Shown here in pieces: positions 9,780 to 18,733 of a stretch of DNA of 64,000 nt. Within the stretch, counting starts at the first letter, position 1, and every line of letters starts with the position of its first letter. Location of the stretch: NCBI GenBank assembly GCA_009784725.1, contig WQXS01000002.1, positions 62,001-126,000 of the forward strand, written 5' to 3'. The translations under genes were made by a program, and so were the position numbers. The notes beneath the pieces are model-generated. The model was not told where the DNA came from. It saw only the letters and a program-made list of their open reading frames with translations, and ran no database searches. Source of the DNA: Oscillospiraceae bacterium (lineage in GTDB: Bacteria; Bacillota; Clostridia; Oscillospirales; Oscillospiraceae).

Positions 9780-11225
9780 TTAAAACGCAAAGTATATAAA
9801 CGGGCTCTGCTCATTTCCGCTCATTATAGCAAAAGACAAGAGTAAAATAAAGATTACAAGAACCCATCGGATAATTACTGCGGGTAAACTTTCCGTAAAA
9901 CGGGCGGATGAAAATATTTTTGAAACAGGAATACAGGCAATTATACCTATAATCCACGTAATAATAAATTCCGGGCCGATTCTGAGTGTATCCGTTCCAA
10001 AAAACGGATTAGCCTGTAAGCCGAACATTGCTAGCAAATACTCCCACGCATGACCGATTCCTTCTGCTCTGAAAAGTACCCACCCGATTAAAACACAAAC
10101 AAGCATATAAATATTGCTTAAAACGGGAACACGCTCGGCCCACTTGTCAAACCCCGTTACTTTTTCAAACATTATCAGTACAAAAAAGAACAGACCCCAA
10201 AAAACAAAGTTCCATGCTGCTCCGTGCCATAATCCCGTCAGTGCCCAGACAATAAAAAGATTAAACACCAGTCTGAATTTGCTCTTTACACGGCTGCCGC
10301 CAAGCGGGAAATATACATAGTCTCTAAACCATGTTGAAAGCGATATATGCCATCTGCGCCAAAAATCGGATATTGAACGTGATATATACGGAAAATTGAA
10401 GTTTTCAAGAAAATGAAATCCGAACATTTTTCCAAGCCCTATTGCCATATCCGAATAACCCGAGAAATCAAAGTAAATCTGCATTCCGAATGCCGCAGCA
10501 CCAAGCCATGCTGCTGTAACGGAAAGAGTTGCGGGATCTGCAGAAAACGAATATTCGGCTACATGCGCAATAGTATCTGCAATAATTAACTTTTTGCCGA
10601 TACCTATTATAAATCTTTTCAGACCCGATGAAAAGTCGTCCCAGTTAAATGTCCTGTTTGATATTTGATCGGATATTGATTCATACCGGATTATCGGGCC
10701 GGCTACGAGCGACGGGAAAAGAGATACAAAAAGTAAAAAATTCGAGTATGATTTTTGTACTTCCACCTTTCCCCTATAAACATCAATTGTATATGAAAGC
10801 GTTTGAAACGTATAGAAGCTGATACCGATCGGCAGAGCAAGTCCTGTCAGTTCAGGCGTAAAACGGAATAATAATCCCAGGTTTTCAAGGAAAAAATCCA
10901 GGTACTTAAATGTTCCGAGCAGTGCAAGGTTTGTTGTTATTGAAACAATCAGCATTACCCTCGCTACGTACTTTGTTCCGTTTTTACGGGCATTGCCTAT
11001 AACTCTCCCGCATATATAATCCTGTGTTGCGGAAAACAAAAGCAATATAACCCAAACCGGCTCTCCCCAGGCATAAAAAAGAAAACTGCCTATCATAAGT
11101 ATAAAGTTCTTAACGTTTATACTGCTTTTATATGCCAGATAATAAATAAACAAAAGCAAAGGCAAAAAGAAAAATATAAATTCAAAACTTGAAAAAATCA
11201 TAAAGGTCTGTTCCTTACAGCACAC
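9780..11225 (-). CDS. MBOAT family O-acyltransferase (AlgI/DltB-like)
   Basis: 481 aa; FFFLPLLLFIYYLAY, GISFYTFQTLSYTIDVYRG, DFWRRWHISLSTWFRDYVYFPLGG, LTGLWHGAAWNFVFWG. Confidence 0.92.
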   Translation of the reverse strand: MCCKEQTFMIFSSFEFIFFFLPLLLFIYYLAYKSSINVKNFILMIGSFLFYAWGEPVWVILLLFSATQDYICGRVIGNARKNGTKYVARVMLIVSITTNLALLGTFKYLDFFLENLGLLFRFTPELTGLALPIGISFYTFQTLSYTIDVYRGKVEVQKSYSNFLLFVSLFPSLVAGPIIRYESISDQISNRTFNWDDFSSGLKRFIIGIGKKLIIADTIAHVAEYSFSADPATLSVTAAWLGAAAFGMQIYFDFSGYSDMAIGLGKMFGFHFLENFNFPYISRSISDFWRRWHISLSTWFRDYVYFPLGGSRVKSKFRLVFNLFIVWALTGLWHGAAWNFVFWGLFFFVLIMFEKVTGFDKWAERVPVLSNIYMLVCVLIGWVLFRAEGIGHAWEYLLAMFGLQANPFFGTDTLRIGPEFIITWIIGIIACIPVSKIFSSARFTESLPAVIIRWVLVIFILLLSFAIMSGNEQSPFIYFAF

Positions 11226-11261
11226 AAAGTGGGACTATACAGCTCACGAAGTGAGACTATA
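11223..11261. repeat. Two-copy imperfect 22-bp tandem repeat (CACAAAGTGGGACTATACAGCT / CACGAAGTGAGACTATA...)
   Basis: Direct reading of 11223-11261; lies between the MBOAT start and the stop of the AlgX-like gene. Confidence 0.7.
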
Positions 11262-12521
11262 TTATCTTACGGGCGGTGTTCCGAGATATAATCTGTCATC
11301 TTCAAAAACAGACGCCGTTTCCGTCGACACCATAACATCCGATGCCGCTAATATAACCAGATCATATTGTTTATCTTCAATTAAACCCCACATATCGGCA
11401 GGTGTTGTATGATTTATAAGATAAAGAAAGTCGAAATTCTTAATCCCGAGCGGCAGGTACATTGCCCACGATAATGAGTATGAATCCGATAAAAGCAAAA
11501 CACGTTTATCTTCGGTTGCCGCATGATTTATAATGTGCGTAAAATGTGCTCCGAATATTCTTATATCATGGCATTCAAAGTGTGTTAACTCCCCACGGTA
11601 AATGGTCGGCAGAAATATCTCAACAAAATTATCCGATGAAGCGACCTGAAAACCCATGCTTGAATTACTCACTTCAAAATCCACGGGAAAATTCGGAAAC
11701 AATAATGTAATATCCTCTAAATCACTGTATGCTCCAACAGGTATCGCTTCATTGCCGAGCAGCATCCTTTCATAAAAAGCATGCTCATATTTATCCGGGT
11801 CCCACACGCTCAAGTCAATATTAAACCCGTACTCGGCGTTCATCAAAGCACCGACTTTTTGTGATGCCCAGAGAACGGTTTTATTTGTCCAGTGCATATG
11901 TCTGTGGTAAAAACTGTCCTTAAAACTTAAATTATCACGCATCATTTCTGCACGCAGGTCAAATGTATCCATACCCGCATTGCTGACAAGCTCAAGCAGC
12001 TTATCTCCGTTTTCTATAATATGATTATCGGCAAATGCGCGCGGGAGCTGGGAATTATCGCGCAGCTTGTTTGGAACACGCACATACAAAAACGGTGTGC
12101 CTTTATCTGCAAGATAATTTTTAAACCCTAAAAAACTATCCGTCCGCTCGTGTAAATAAAGCATTGGCTTTAACCTGTCGAGCATATGTCTTCCGTCATT
12201 TAGAAATGTAATGCCGTTAAAATGACCTCTGCCGGTTAACTTAATATATTCATAATGTGCGTTGATAAACGAGCGTTCTCTCGGTGGATACGAGTAAAAA
12301 TACCATACACTTCCTTGGATATTTCCGTGAATATCCATATATAAACTACCGGTTCTTTTTAGAAACGGCTCTTCGGAATTGAAAAATGCTCCTATACTGT
12401 TACCTATTGTACGCAATATATCTCTGTGATGCCGGAGCGTTCTTTGAGCAAACACAGTAAATAAAAAAAGTACTATAACAACAGCAATAATCCGGTTTAT
12501 ATAATTTGCTTTTTTACTCAT
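11262..12521 (-). CDS. AlgX/AlgJ-like (DHHW/SGNH-type) acetyltransferase partner of the MBOAT protein
   Basis: 419 aa; N-terminal TM, FYHRHMHWTNKT and LLLSDSYSLSWAMYLP; immediately upstream of the MBOAT gene. Confidence 0.72.
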   Translation of the reverse strand: MSKKANYINRIIAVVIVLFLFTVFAQRTLRHHRDILRTIGNSIGAFFNSEEPFLKRTGSLYMDIHGNIQGSVWYFYSYPPRERSFINAHYEYIKLTGRGHFNGITFLNDGRHMLDRLKPMLYLHERTDSFLGFKNYLADKGTPFLYVRVPNKLRDNSQLPRAFADNHIIENGDKLLELVSNAGMDTFDLRAEMMRDNLSFKDSFYHRHMHWTNKTVLWASQKVGALMNAEYGFNIDLSVWDPDKYEHAFYERMLLGNEAIPVGAYSDLEDITLLFPNFPVDFEVSNSSMGFQVASSDNFVEIFLPTIYRGELTHFECHDIRIFGAHFTHIINHAATEDKRVLLLSDSYSLSWAMYLPLGIKNFDFLYLINHTTPADMWGLIEDKQYDLVILAASDVMVSTETASVFEDDRLYLGTPPVR

Positions 12522-12568
12522 AAAATAACTTCCTGTAAAACAGCTTTCTAAAAAATACTATGTCATAT

Positions 12569-13981
12569 TTATGATGACTTTAAAAATCCGAGGAAGGAAA
12601 AAACCATTTTCCAAAGACGTCTTACATCGGAAATAGACCTGATATTTATTATCTGGCTAAAGGCATATCCCGGTCTGAAATAGAAACTTTTATACGCTTT
12701 TCTCTTTAATTCCAGTATTTCTTCCCATGTTAAATTAGGGTGTTTAAATGTCGGATTTGCATTTGGTATAAATGTATTGTAATCTCCCCAGTTTGATCCG
12801 ATAAGAAGGTCCTTCGATTTGAGGTACTCGTGTACTTCGGAACCCGGGAAAGGTGTAAGGACAGGAAACTGAGCCAAGTCCGGATTAAGCTCGATAGCAA
12901 AATTAATAGTGTCTTGTGCTGTTTCTTTGGTTTCTGTCGGATATCCAAGCAGAAAATACAAAGTAAGTTCATATCTGTGTTTCTTAAACAGAGCTACGGC
13001 GTTTCTAACTTGATCCTTGGTAATTTTTTTACCCATGTCCTTAAGTATTTGTTCATTCCCCGATTCCACACCGAGTGATGTTCTGTAGCACCCCGCACGC
13101 TTCATAGCACCGACAATTTCGTCGTCCACTCTGTCAACCCTGACTCCCGAGCCTAAAAACCATGGCAGATTAACTTCTTTTTCAATCAGTAAATCGCAGA
13201 ATTTTAAAATGAAATCCTTTTTTGTTGTAATATTTTCATCTAAAAAAACAAACTCATCAATCTTGAAATTTTCTTTCAGATACAGGATTTCCTCAACAAG
13301 GCTTTCCGGCTCGCGTACACGGAGCTTTGCTCCGAAAACACCCTTGTAACAGAATTTGCACAGGTCCGGGCATCCTCTGCTTGCCATAATCGGCATGCAT
13401 CGTTTGTTCTTGACTGCAACGCTGCTGTATTTATCCAAATCAAAATAATGCCATGCAGGTAACGGCAGTTTTGACATATCAGTCATTTCGCGCTTACCTG
13501 TGTATACAACTCCGCCGTCCCGCTTAAAAGCAAGGCCGTCTATATCATCAATTTTATCAAATGACGACCTGCCAAAGATAAAATCCATCAGCTCCAAAAT
13601 CGTATTGTCACCTTCTCCGATGACAAGATAATCAAATCCTATCGCAAGTGTTTCTTCGGTAACAGCTGTTGCATGAGGCCCGCCTGCGATAAGAATCGGA
13701 CGCTCATCCTGCTGCAAAATGATTTCTACTATTTTTTCCGCTTGAGGGACATTTAGTGTTGTCAAAGATAAACCTATAACTTTTGGTTTGTGAGTAGTTA
13801 AAATGTCTTCAATAATATCATGCGGATTAAAGTTTTTATCAATATTATAATCAAACACATCCACACTGTATGCCGGTTCAAGAATAGCAGCGAGATAAGC
13901 AAGCCCAAGCGAAGGATTCGCCATCACGAAACCCTCAACAACAGGCGGCATTATTAATACAATATCCTTATCTAAACTCAT
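12569..13981 (-). CDS. B12-binding domain radical SAM protein (paralogue of 8260-9690)
   Basis: 470 aa; VLIMPPVVEGFVMANPSLGLAYLAAILEPAY-type N-term, ASRGCPDLCKFCYKGVFG; shares tail FYFRxGYxFSQ with 8260-9690. Confidence 0.88.
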   Translation of the reverse strand: MSLDKDIVLIMPPVVEGFVMANPSLGLAYLAAILEPAYSVDVFDYNIDKNFNPHDIIEDILTTHKPKVIGLSLTTLNVPQAEKIVEIILQQDERPILIAGGPHATAVTEETLAIGFDYLVIGEGDNTILELMDFIFGRSSFDKIDDIDGLAFKRDGGVVYTGKREMTDMSKLPLPAWHYFDLDKYSSVAVKNKRCMPIMASRGCPDLCKFCYKGVFGAKLRVREPESLVEEILYLKENFKIDEFVFLDENITTKKDFILKFCDLLIEKEVNLPWFLGSGVRVDRVDDEIVGAMKRAGCYRTSLGVESGNEQILKDMGKKITKDQVRNAVALFKKHRYELTLYFLLGYPTETKETAQDTINFAIELNPDLAQFPVLTPFPGSEVHEYLKSKDLLIGSNWGDYNTFIPNANPTFKHPNLTWEEILELKRKAYKSFYFRPGYAFSQIINIRSISDVRRLWKMVFSFLGFLKSS

Positions 13982-14907
13982 TTATTGTTTCTCCCGTTAT
14001 CAAGATGCAGGTTTGCTGCATTTCCGAAGCTGTCGCAGTGTTTGCATACATCCAAAGAATCTCTGCCTTCTCTTATTTTTCCTCTTATCTTAATATAGTC
14101 TTCATTGTACCATACATCCTTCAGGCTCTGTTCCGAAACATCACCCATTGTGTACTTATAAAGTGCGTCAACACAGCATAGTCCGACCTTGCCGTCCGGG
14201 CGTATATACATATGATAAAACGGTAAAAGACAGGATAACGGCAACGCCTTTTTTTTGCTGTTATTCGGTGCCTGCCCGCCTCTTGAGCTTAGAAGTCCCG
14301 TTTCCTTCCTCATCCTTATGCTTACTTTTGATTTATGTTCGGGATTTTCTTTCAGGTACTTGATAATTGCTTTTGTCGGTTCATTATACTGAAGCTTGTC
14401 GTTATAATTGTCGATTACAAGCAAATCCAAATAAGGAATAATCGCTATAAACCTTTTGAGTTCAATCACCGTACCGTTGGAAAATATCTCTATCCTTGCT
14501 TTTGGCAGTTTCTCTCTTACGGTTTTTGCGAAAGCTTCAAGGCGTGTATCCAAAAACGGTTCATTATTTGCAAACAGCCCGACAACACCCGAATAATCAA
14601 GTTCATGCAGCTCATTAATAATTTTCTCAAACAGTTCATCCGGCATTTTGAGTAAAGGACGAGGGTCATCGTTTTTATTTACCGGACAAAATGTGCAGCC
14701 CCCATTACAGCGGTTAAAAGTTTCTATTTCCACACGTGCAAAAAGCGGAACACCGTTTTTATCAATATTTTCAAAAGCTTTTTTTATTGTCTTTCGACGG
14801 CTTCCCATAGTCAAAAACAAAGCGGCTTCTGTGGACAATCTGCTCATAATCCCTGTTCCGCAAAACAGATATGTATATGTCCTCATGACAAACTCATTTA
14901 TTGCCAT
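13978..14907 (-). CDS. Radical SAM protein with SPASM-type C-terminal Cys cluster
   Basis: RCNGGCTFCPVNK plus GKVGLCCVDALYKYTMGDVSEQSLKDVWYNEDY...DVCKHC. ORF track starts at 14946, but the ATG at 14907 (MAINEFVMRTYT) has a GGGGAG RBS and overlaps the upstream stop (TAATG), so it is the better start. Confidence 0.82.
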   Translation of the reverse strand: MAINEFVMRTYTYLFCGTGIMSRLSTEAALFLTMGSRRKTIKKAFENIDKNGVPLFARVEIETFNRCNGGCTFCPVNKNDDPRPLLKMPDELFEKIINELHELDYSGVVGLFANNEPFLDTRLEAFAKTVREKLPKARIEIFSNGTVIELKRFIAIIPYLDLLVIDNYNDKLQYNEPTKAIIKYLKENPEHKSKVSIRMRKETGLLSSRGGQAPNNSKKKALPLSCLLPFYHMYIRPDGKVGLCCVDALYKYTMGDVSEQSLKDVWYNEDYIKIRGKIREGRDSLDVCKHCDSFGNAANLHLDNGRNNK

Positions 14908-15836
14908 TACTTCGTTCTCCCCGTTCCCGCTCTCGCAGTAACACAATAATCTTCTATTTTCGGCTCATTATTACCTTGCTCCCAGTCAAACCACTCGGGC
15001 TCCGAACAATATTTACATGCACTGATTGGTTTTAAGAGTTTTTTCTTCAGCTTAAAACCGTCAAGATTTTCATCGTATATATTAATACTGTTTCCCGTCA
15101 GCGACTGCGAAACCGTCATACCGAACTGCCTGTCAAACCACTTGACAAGCACCGGAAAGCTGCAAACACTGATTGTACCGTCGGATAGATATGAACATCT
15201 CTTGCGAAGGCATCTGTCGAATGCTTTTTTTACATCCGAGTTCCCGTTTTCATTAAATGTTTTCATAAACCTTGTTGCGGGAGTACCTACAAGAAAATTA
15301 ACACCGCTTGCTGTCAGAATATCTTTTATATCCTCTATGTTGTCAAAAAGAGGCTTATACAGTGTTATATGTAATAACGCATCATTTTCCTTAAAAGCGT
15401 TAATCAGCTCGTCACTCATTTTTTTGCAAAGAAGCCCGTTTGTAACCACACGTATCTTCGCCTTCGGGAATATCCTTCTCGATTCACCGATAAACTCAGG
15501 CAGTTTGTCATTAAGCAGAGGTTCTCCGCCGAGCAGTGTAATATTGCGGATATTGCCGAAAAGCCCGCGAAGCCTTGTCATATCTGCCTTATATTGGTCC
15601 AAATCATAAAAAACACTGCCGTCGACAATATTGGAAAAAAACACACAACCCTTGCAGTTTAAGTTGCAATGCTCTGCAACACATAACTCAACATAATAAA
15701 GAGTCGGTTTCTTCCCAAGTACTTTCTTAACGGTATCATCTATAAAACTATATGAATTTCTGAATATAAAGAAGATAAATATCAGTACCGGACTTTTTTG
15801 TATCTCTCTGTATTTGCTTCTTATAAAACTTAACAA
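14907..15836 (-). CDS. Radical SAM protein
   Basis: 309 aa; ELCVAEHCNLNCKGCVFFSN (CxxxCxxC), NITLLGGEPLLN. Confidence 0.85.
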   Translation of the reverse strand: MLSFIRSKYREIQKSPVLIFIFFIFRNSYSFIDDTVKKVLGKKPTLYYVELCVAEHCNLNCKGCVFFSNIVDGSVFYDLDQYKADMTRLRGLFGNIRNITLLGGEPLLNDKLPEFIGESRRIFPKAKIRVVTNGLLCKKMSDELINAFKENDALLHITLYKPLFDNIEDIKDILTASGVNFLVGTPATRFMKTFNENGNSDVKKAFDRCLRKRCSYLSDGTISVCSFPVLVKWFDRQFGMTVSQSLTGNSINIYDENLDGFKLKKKLLKPISACKYCSEPEWFDWEQGNNEPKIEDYCVTARAGTGRTK

Positions 15837-15926
15837 CAGCTTACCTCCGTTTGTTTACACAACAATGATGAATATACATCATTACAGCGAAAAAAGCAAA
15901 TTTCCCGTCGGGTAAAAATGATACTT

Positions 15927-17744
15927 TTAATCGGATAAAACAAAACTTTCAGGCGTAATTTGTGTAACGTCCGCTATCATATCTGCATTATAAATTTCAC
16001 TAGCAAACCCGAGTATCATTCCATTTGCAATATACACAAACAGTTTATTATCAAGAATTAAATCCTCCGGGACAGTTTCGAATATATATACCATATCATT
16101 TTCAGCGTTGCCTTCGTATAGTTTTATCAATGTATTATGCTTATTTGCTTCTATTGCCGCAACATCCTTTCGAGCAAGATATGTATCGTTTACCGTTAGT
16201 CCGTTATGTACGGCAAATTTAAGTATACTGCTCCTGTTAACGGTAGCACCGGTATATACAAGATGGCTGTAATCCTGTGCAATTGTATCCCAAATATCCG
16301 ATTGCAAATCGGTGATATATACTTGCTCTTTACGGAATATCTCACCCTTTGCATAAAAATACCCCGACAAATCCGCAAACTGGACAACAATTAAAATCAA
16401 CGCCATAAATATAAGTGTTTTTTTCTTGAATTTCCCGGCGGCTGCCCATATTGCGGTTATCATAATAATATATGCACATGGCCAGATAAAACGCCCTGTT
16501 CCTCTGAAAATATCCCAAAGAATTATTATTTTCCCGGGCAATATAGGTCTGTAATCAAAAAGAATCTTATCCCCGAATGTGACCACCGGACTGAGAGCAA
16601 ACACAAAAAACGCAATAAAAGTCAGCACTGTTAATATAACTTTCCGCAGTGTTTTCCTGTCGGATAGTTTTTCTTTATATTCCTTAAAATCACTAAAAAA
16701 TGCAAAAACAGCTATAAAAACGAGAATAAACATCCCAAGCCCGAGATAAACATTTCCCTCGGTCTGTTTGCTGATAAACGGCCAGCCTTCAATTGTGACA
16801 AGCGGAAACGGCCTTATAAATCTTGAAAAATCTGCATATGGTGCGCCGATATCGGCATATGCCGCAAAAGGATTAAAAAGCTGATTTAAATTTGTACTAG
16901 AATCTCCAAGTCCCCCGATGCTGCCCCCGGCATTTGAATGGAATACCCCTATCAGGAACATCATCAGAGCAACAGTAAGCATCGGAACAGCAAGCTCTAC
17001 AAGAGCTTTAACGATTTTTTTATACTCTAAAAAATCATCGAGTATATAAATAAACATAATTCCGAACAGCATTACAAGCAGATAAATATGCAGTCCCGTG
17101 ACGAGACCCATTAAAATACTCCACAGGAAACAGTTTCGCAATGTACTTCTGTTTCTGTCTTTTGTTATACATAAGTACATTGCGGCAAGAAGCAAAAAAT
17201 GTGCCGCTAAAGCTGTGTGGTTCAGCATTCTGTATGCCATAAAGGATGACATTGTGAAAAACAGGCTGCAGATAATACTAAATCCGGAGTACCCCGATAT
17301 TTTTTTCACAATTAACCCGCCGAATCCACCTTGCAAAGCATAGAAAATCAACCCTACCCAGCCGAAATATTGGAAATTCCGAGGCAGAATAAATGAAATT
17401 GCTTTAAACGGGATTGCCAGTATCGGAAGTGAGTCACTGTATAAGATTGATTCAAGGAGCGGATACGTTAAACCGTTATGCATACCCGGCGGAAAAAACC
17501 AATCGGAATTCCTGTAAGCAACCCACCCGAGGTAGTGCTGAAACCTGTCTTGATATGTAGGAATAATGAGCCAGTCAACATATGTCGGGTCGAGTACTCT
17601 CACTCCAAAAAAATACATAAAAAAAACAGCTCCGAGCAATCCGCTAAGAACAAAGACAAATCGCTTGGAATCAACTATATTTGCAACCGCCGGCGAACAG
17701 AAGAACACCTTGGTTTTTTCATAGTGTTTTTTAAGAAGAGACAT
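15927..17744 (-). CDS. Polytopic membrane protein, GT-C-like glycosyltransferase candidate
   Basis: 605 aa multi-TM protein adjacent to a DPM1/GtrB-type GT2. Confidence 0.55.
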   Translation of the reverse strand: MSLLKKHYEKTKVFFCSPAVANIVDSKRFVFVLSGLLGAVFFMYFFGVRVLDPTYVDWLIIPTYQDRFQHYLGWVAYRNSDWFFPPGMHNGLTYPLLESILYSDSLPILAIPFKAISFILPRNFQYFGWVGLIFYALQGGFGGLIVKKISGYSGFSIICSLFFTMSSFMAYRMLNHTALAAHFLLLAAMYLCITKDRNRSTLRNCFLWSILMGLVTGLHIYLLVMLFGIMFIYILDDFLEYKKIVKALVELAVPMLTVALMMFLIGVFHSNAGGSIGGLGDSSTNLNQLFNPFAAYADIGAPYADFSRFIRPFPLVTIEGWPFISKQTEGNVYLGLGMFILVFIAVFAFFSDFKEYKEKLSDRKTLRKVILTVLTFIAFFVFALSPVVTFGDKILFDYRPILPGKIIILWDIFRGTGRFIWPCAYIIMITAIWAAAGKFKKKTLIFMALILIVVQFADLSGYFYAKGEIFRKEQVYITDLQSDIWDTIAQDYSHLVYTGATVNRSSILKFAVHNGLTVNDTYLARKDVAAIEANKHNTLIKLYEGNAENDMVYIFETVPEDLILDNKLFVYIANGMILGFASEIYNADMIADVTQITPESFVLSD

Positions 17745-17771
17745 AATAGACTATCCTCCGGATATACTGCC

Positions 17772-18719
17772 TTAATCTTTTTTGTCCGAGCTGTCTTTTA
17801 TTATATAAACCGGGCGGCGTTTACCCTCGAGATATGATTTTGCCATGTATTGCCCGAGAATTCCCGTACAAAACAGTTGAATGCCGCCGACAAAAAGAAT
17901 TATTGTTACCGTTGATGCCCAGCCGTCAACAGGGTCGCCGAATATAAGCCACCGTATAATTAAGAAAATTATACTTATAAATGACAAAGCACAAAACAGC
18001 ATTCCAAAAACCGATGATATGGCAAGCGGTCTTACGGAAAATGCAGTTATTCCTTCAAGCGAATACATGAGCAAGCCCCAAAAGCTCCACTTTGTAGTCC
18101 CCGCAATACGTGGTTTATTTTCATATGCAATCCATTTTGTTGAAAACCCGACCCAGTTGAAAAGACCCTTTGAAAATCTGTTATATTCCCTGAGTGTTAA
18201 TACAGCATCAACCATTTGACGCTTCATCAGGCGGAAATCCCTGGCTCCGTCAACCATTTGTGTTTCCGATATTTTATTGATAAGGCGATAAAATCCCCGG
18301 GCAAAAAACGATCGGATTCGAGGTTCACCGAGGCGGTTAACTCTGCGTGTTGCAACACAGTCATAATCCCCTTCGGTCAACGTTTCATACATTTCCGGAA
18401 GTAATCCGGGCGGGTCCTGCAAATCAACATCCATCACGGCAACATAATCTCCTGTTGCCGCTTCAAGACCTGCAAACAAAGCCGCTTCTTTACCGAAGTT
18501 ACGGGAAAACGAAATGTATCTCACACGGTCATCGGTTTTCTCAAGGTTTTTTAGAATCTCCAAGGTCTTATCCGCAGATCCGTCATCAACAAAAAGATAT
18601 TCAAAATCAACGGATTGCATTGTTGATGCAACCTTTGTAATTTCATCCAAAAACAGATGAATACTCTCTTCTTCGTTATAGCATGGAATAACGATACTTA
18701 TAAGATTTTTTTCCATCAT
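17772..18719 (-). CDS. GT2 polyprenyl-phosphate sugar transferase, DPM1/GtrB-like, two C-terminal TM helices
   Basis: 315 aa; ISIVIPCYNEEESIHLFLDEI, FSRNFGKEAALFAGLEAATGDYVAVMDVDLQDPPGLLPEM. Confidence 0.88.
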   Translation of the reverse strand: MMEKNLISIVIPCYNEEESIHLFLDEITKVASTMQSVDFEYLFVDDGSADKTLEILKNLEKTDDRVRYISFSRNFGKEAALFAGLEAATGDYVAVMDVDLQDPPGLLPEMYETLTEGDYDCVATRRVNRLGEPRIRSFFARGFYRLINKISETQMVDGARDFRLMKRQMVDAVLTLREYNRFSKGLFNWVGFSTKWIAYENKPRIAGTTKWSFWGLLMYSLEGITAFSVRPLAISSVFGMLFCALSFISIIFLIIRWLIFGDPVDGWASTVTIILFVGGIQLFCTGILGQYMAKSYLEGKRRPVYIIKDSSDKKD

Positions 18720-18733
18720 GCGAACCTCCGTGT

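Noticed and set aside
15850-15920. Small palindromes (AATGATGAATATACATCATT, CCCGTCGGG) as a terminator or riboswitch
   Set aside because: Stems are short, with no T-tract or conserved riboswitch core recognised.
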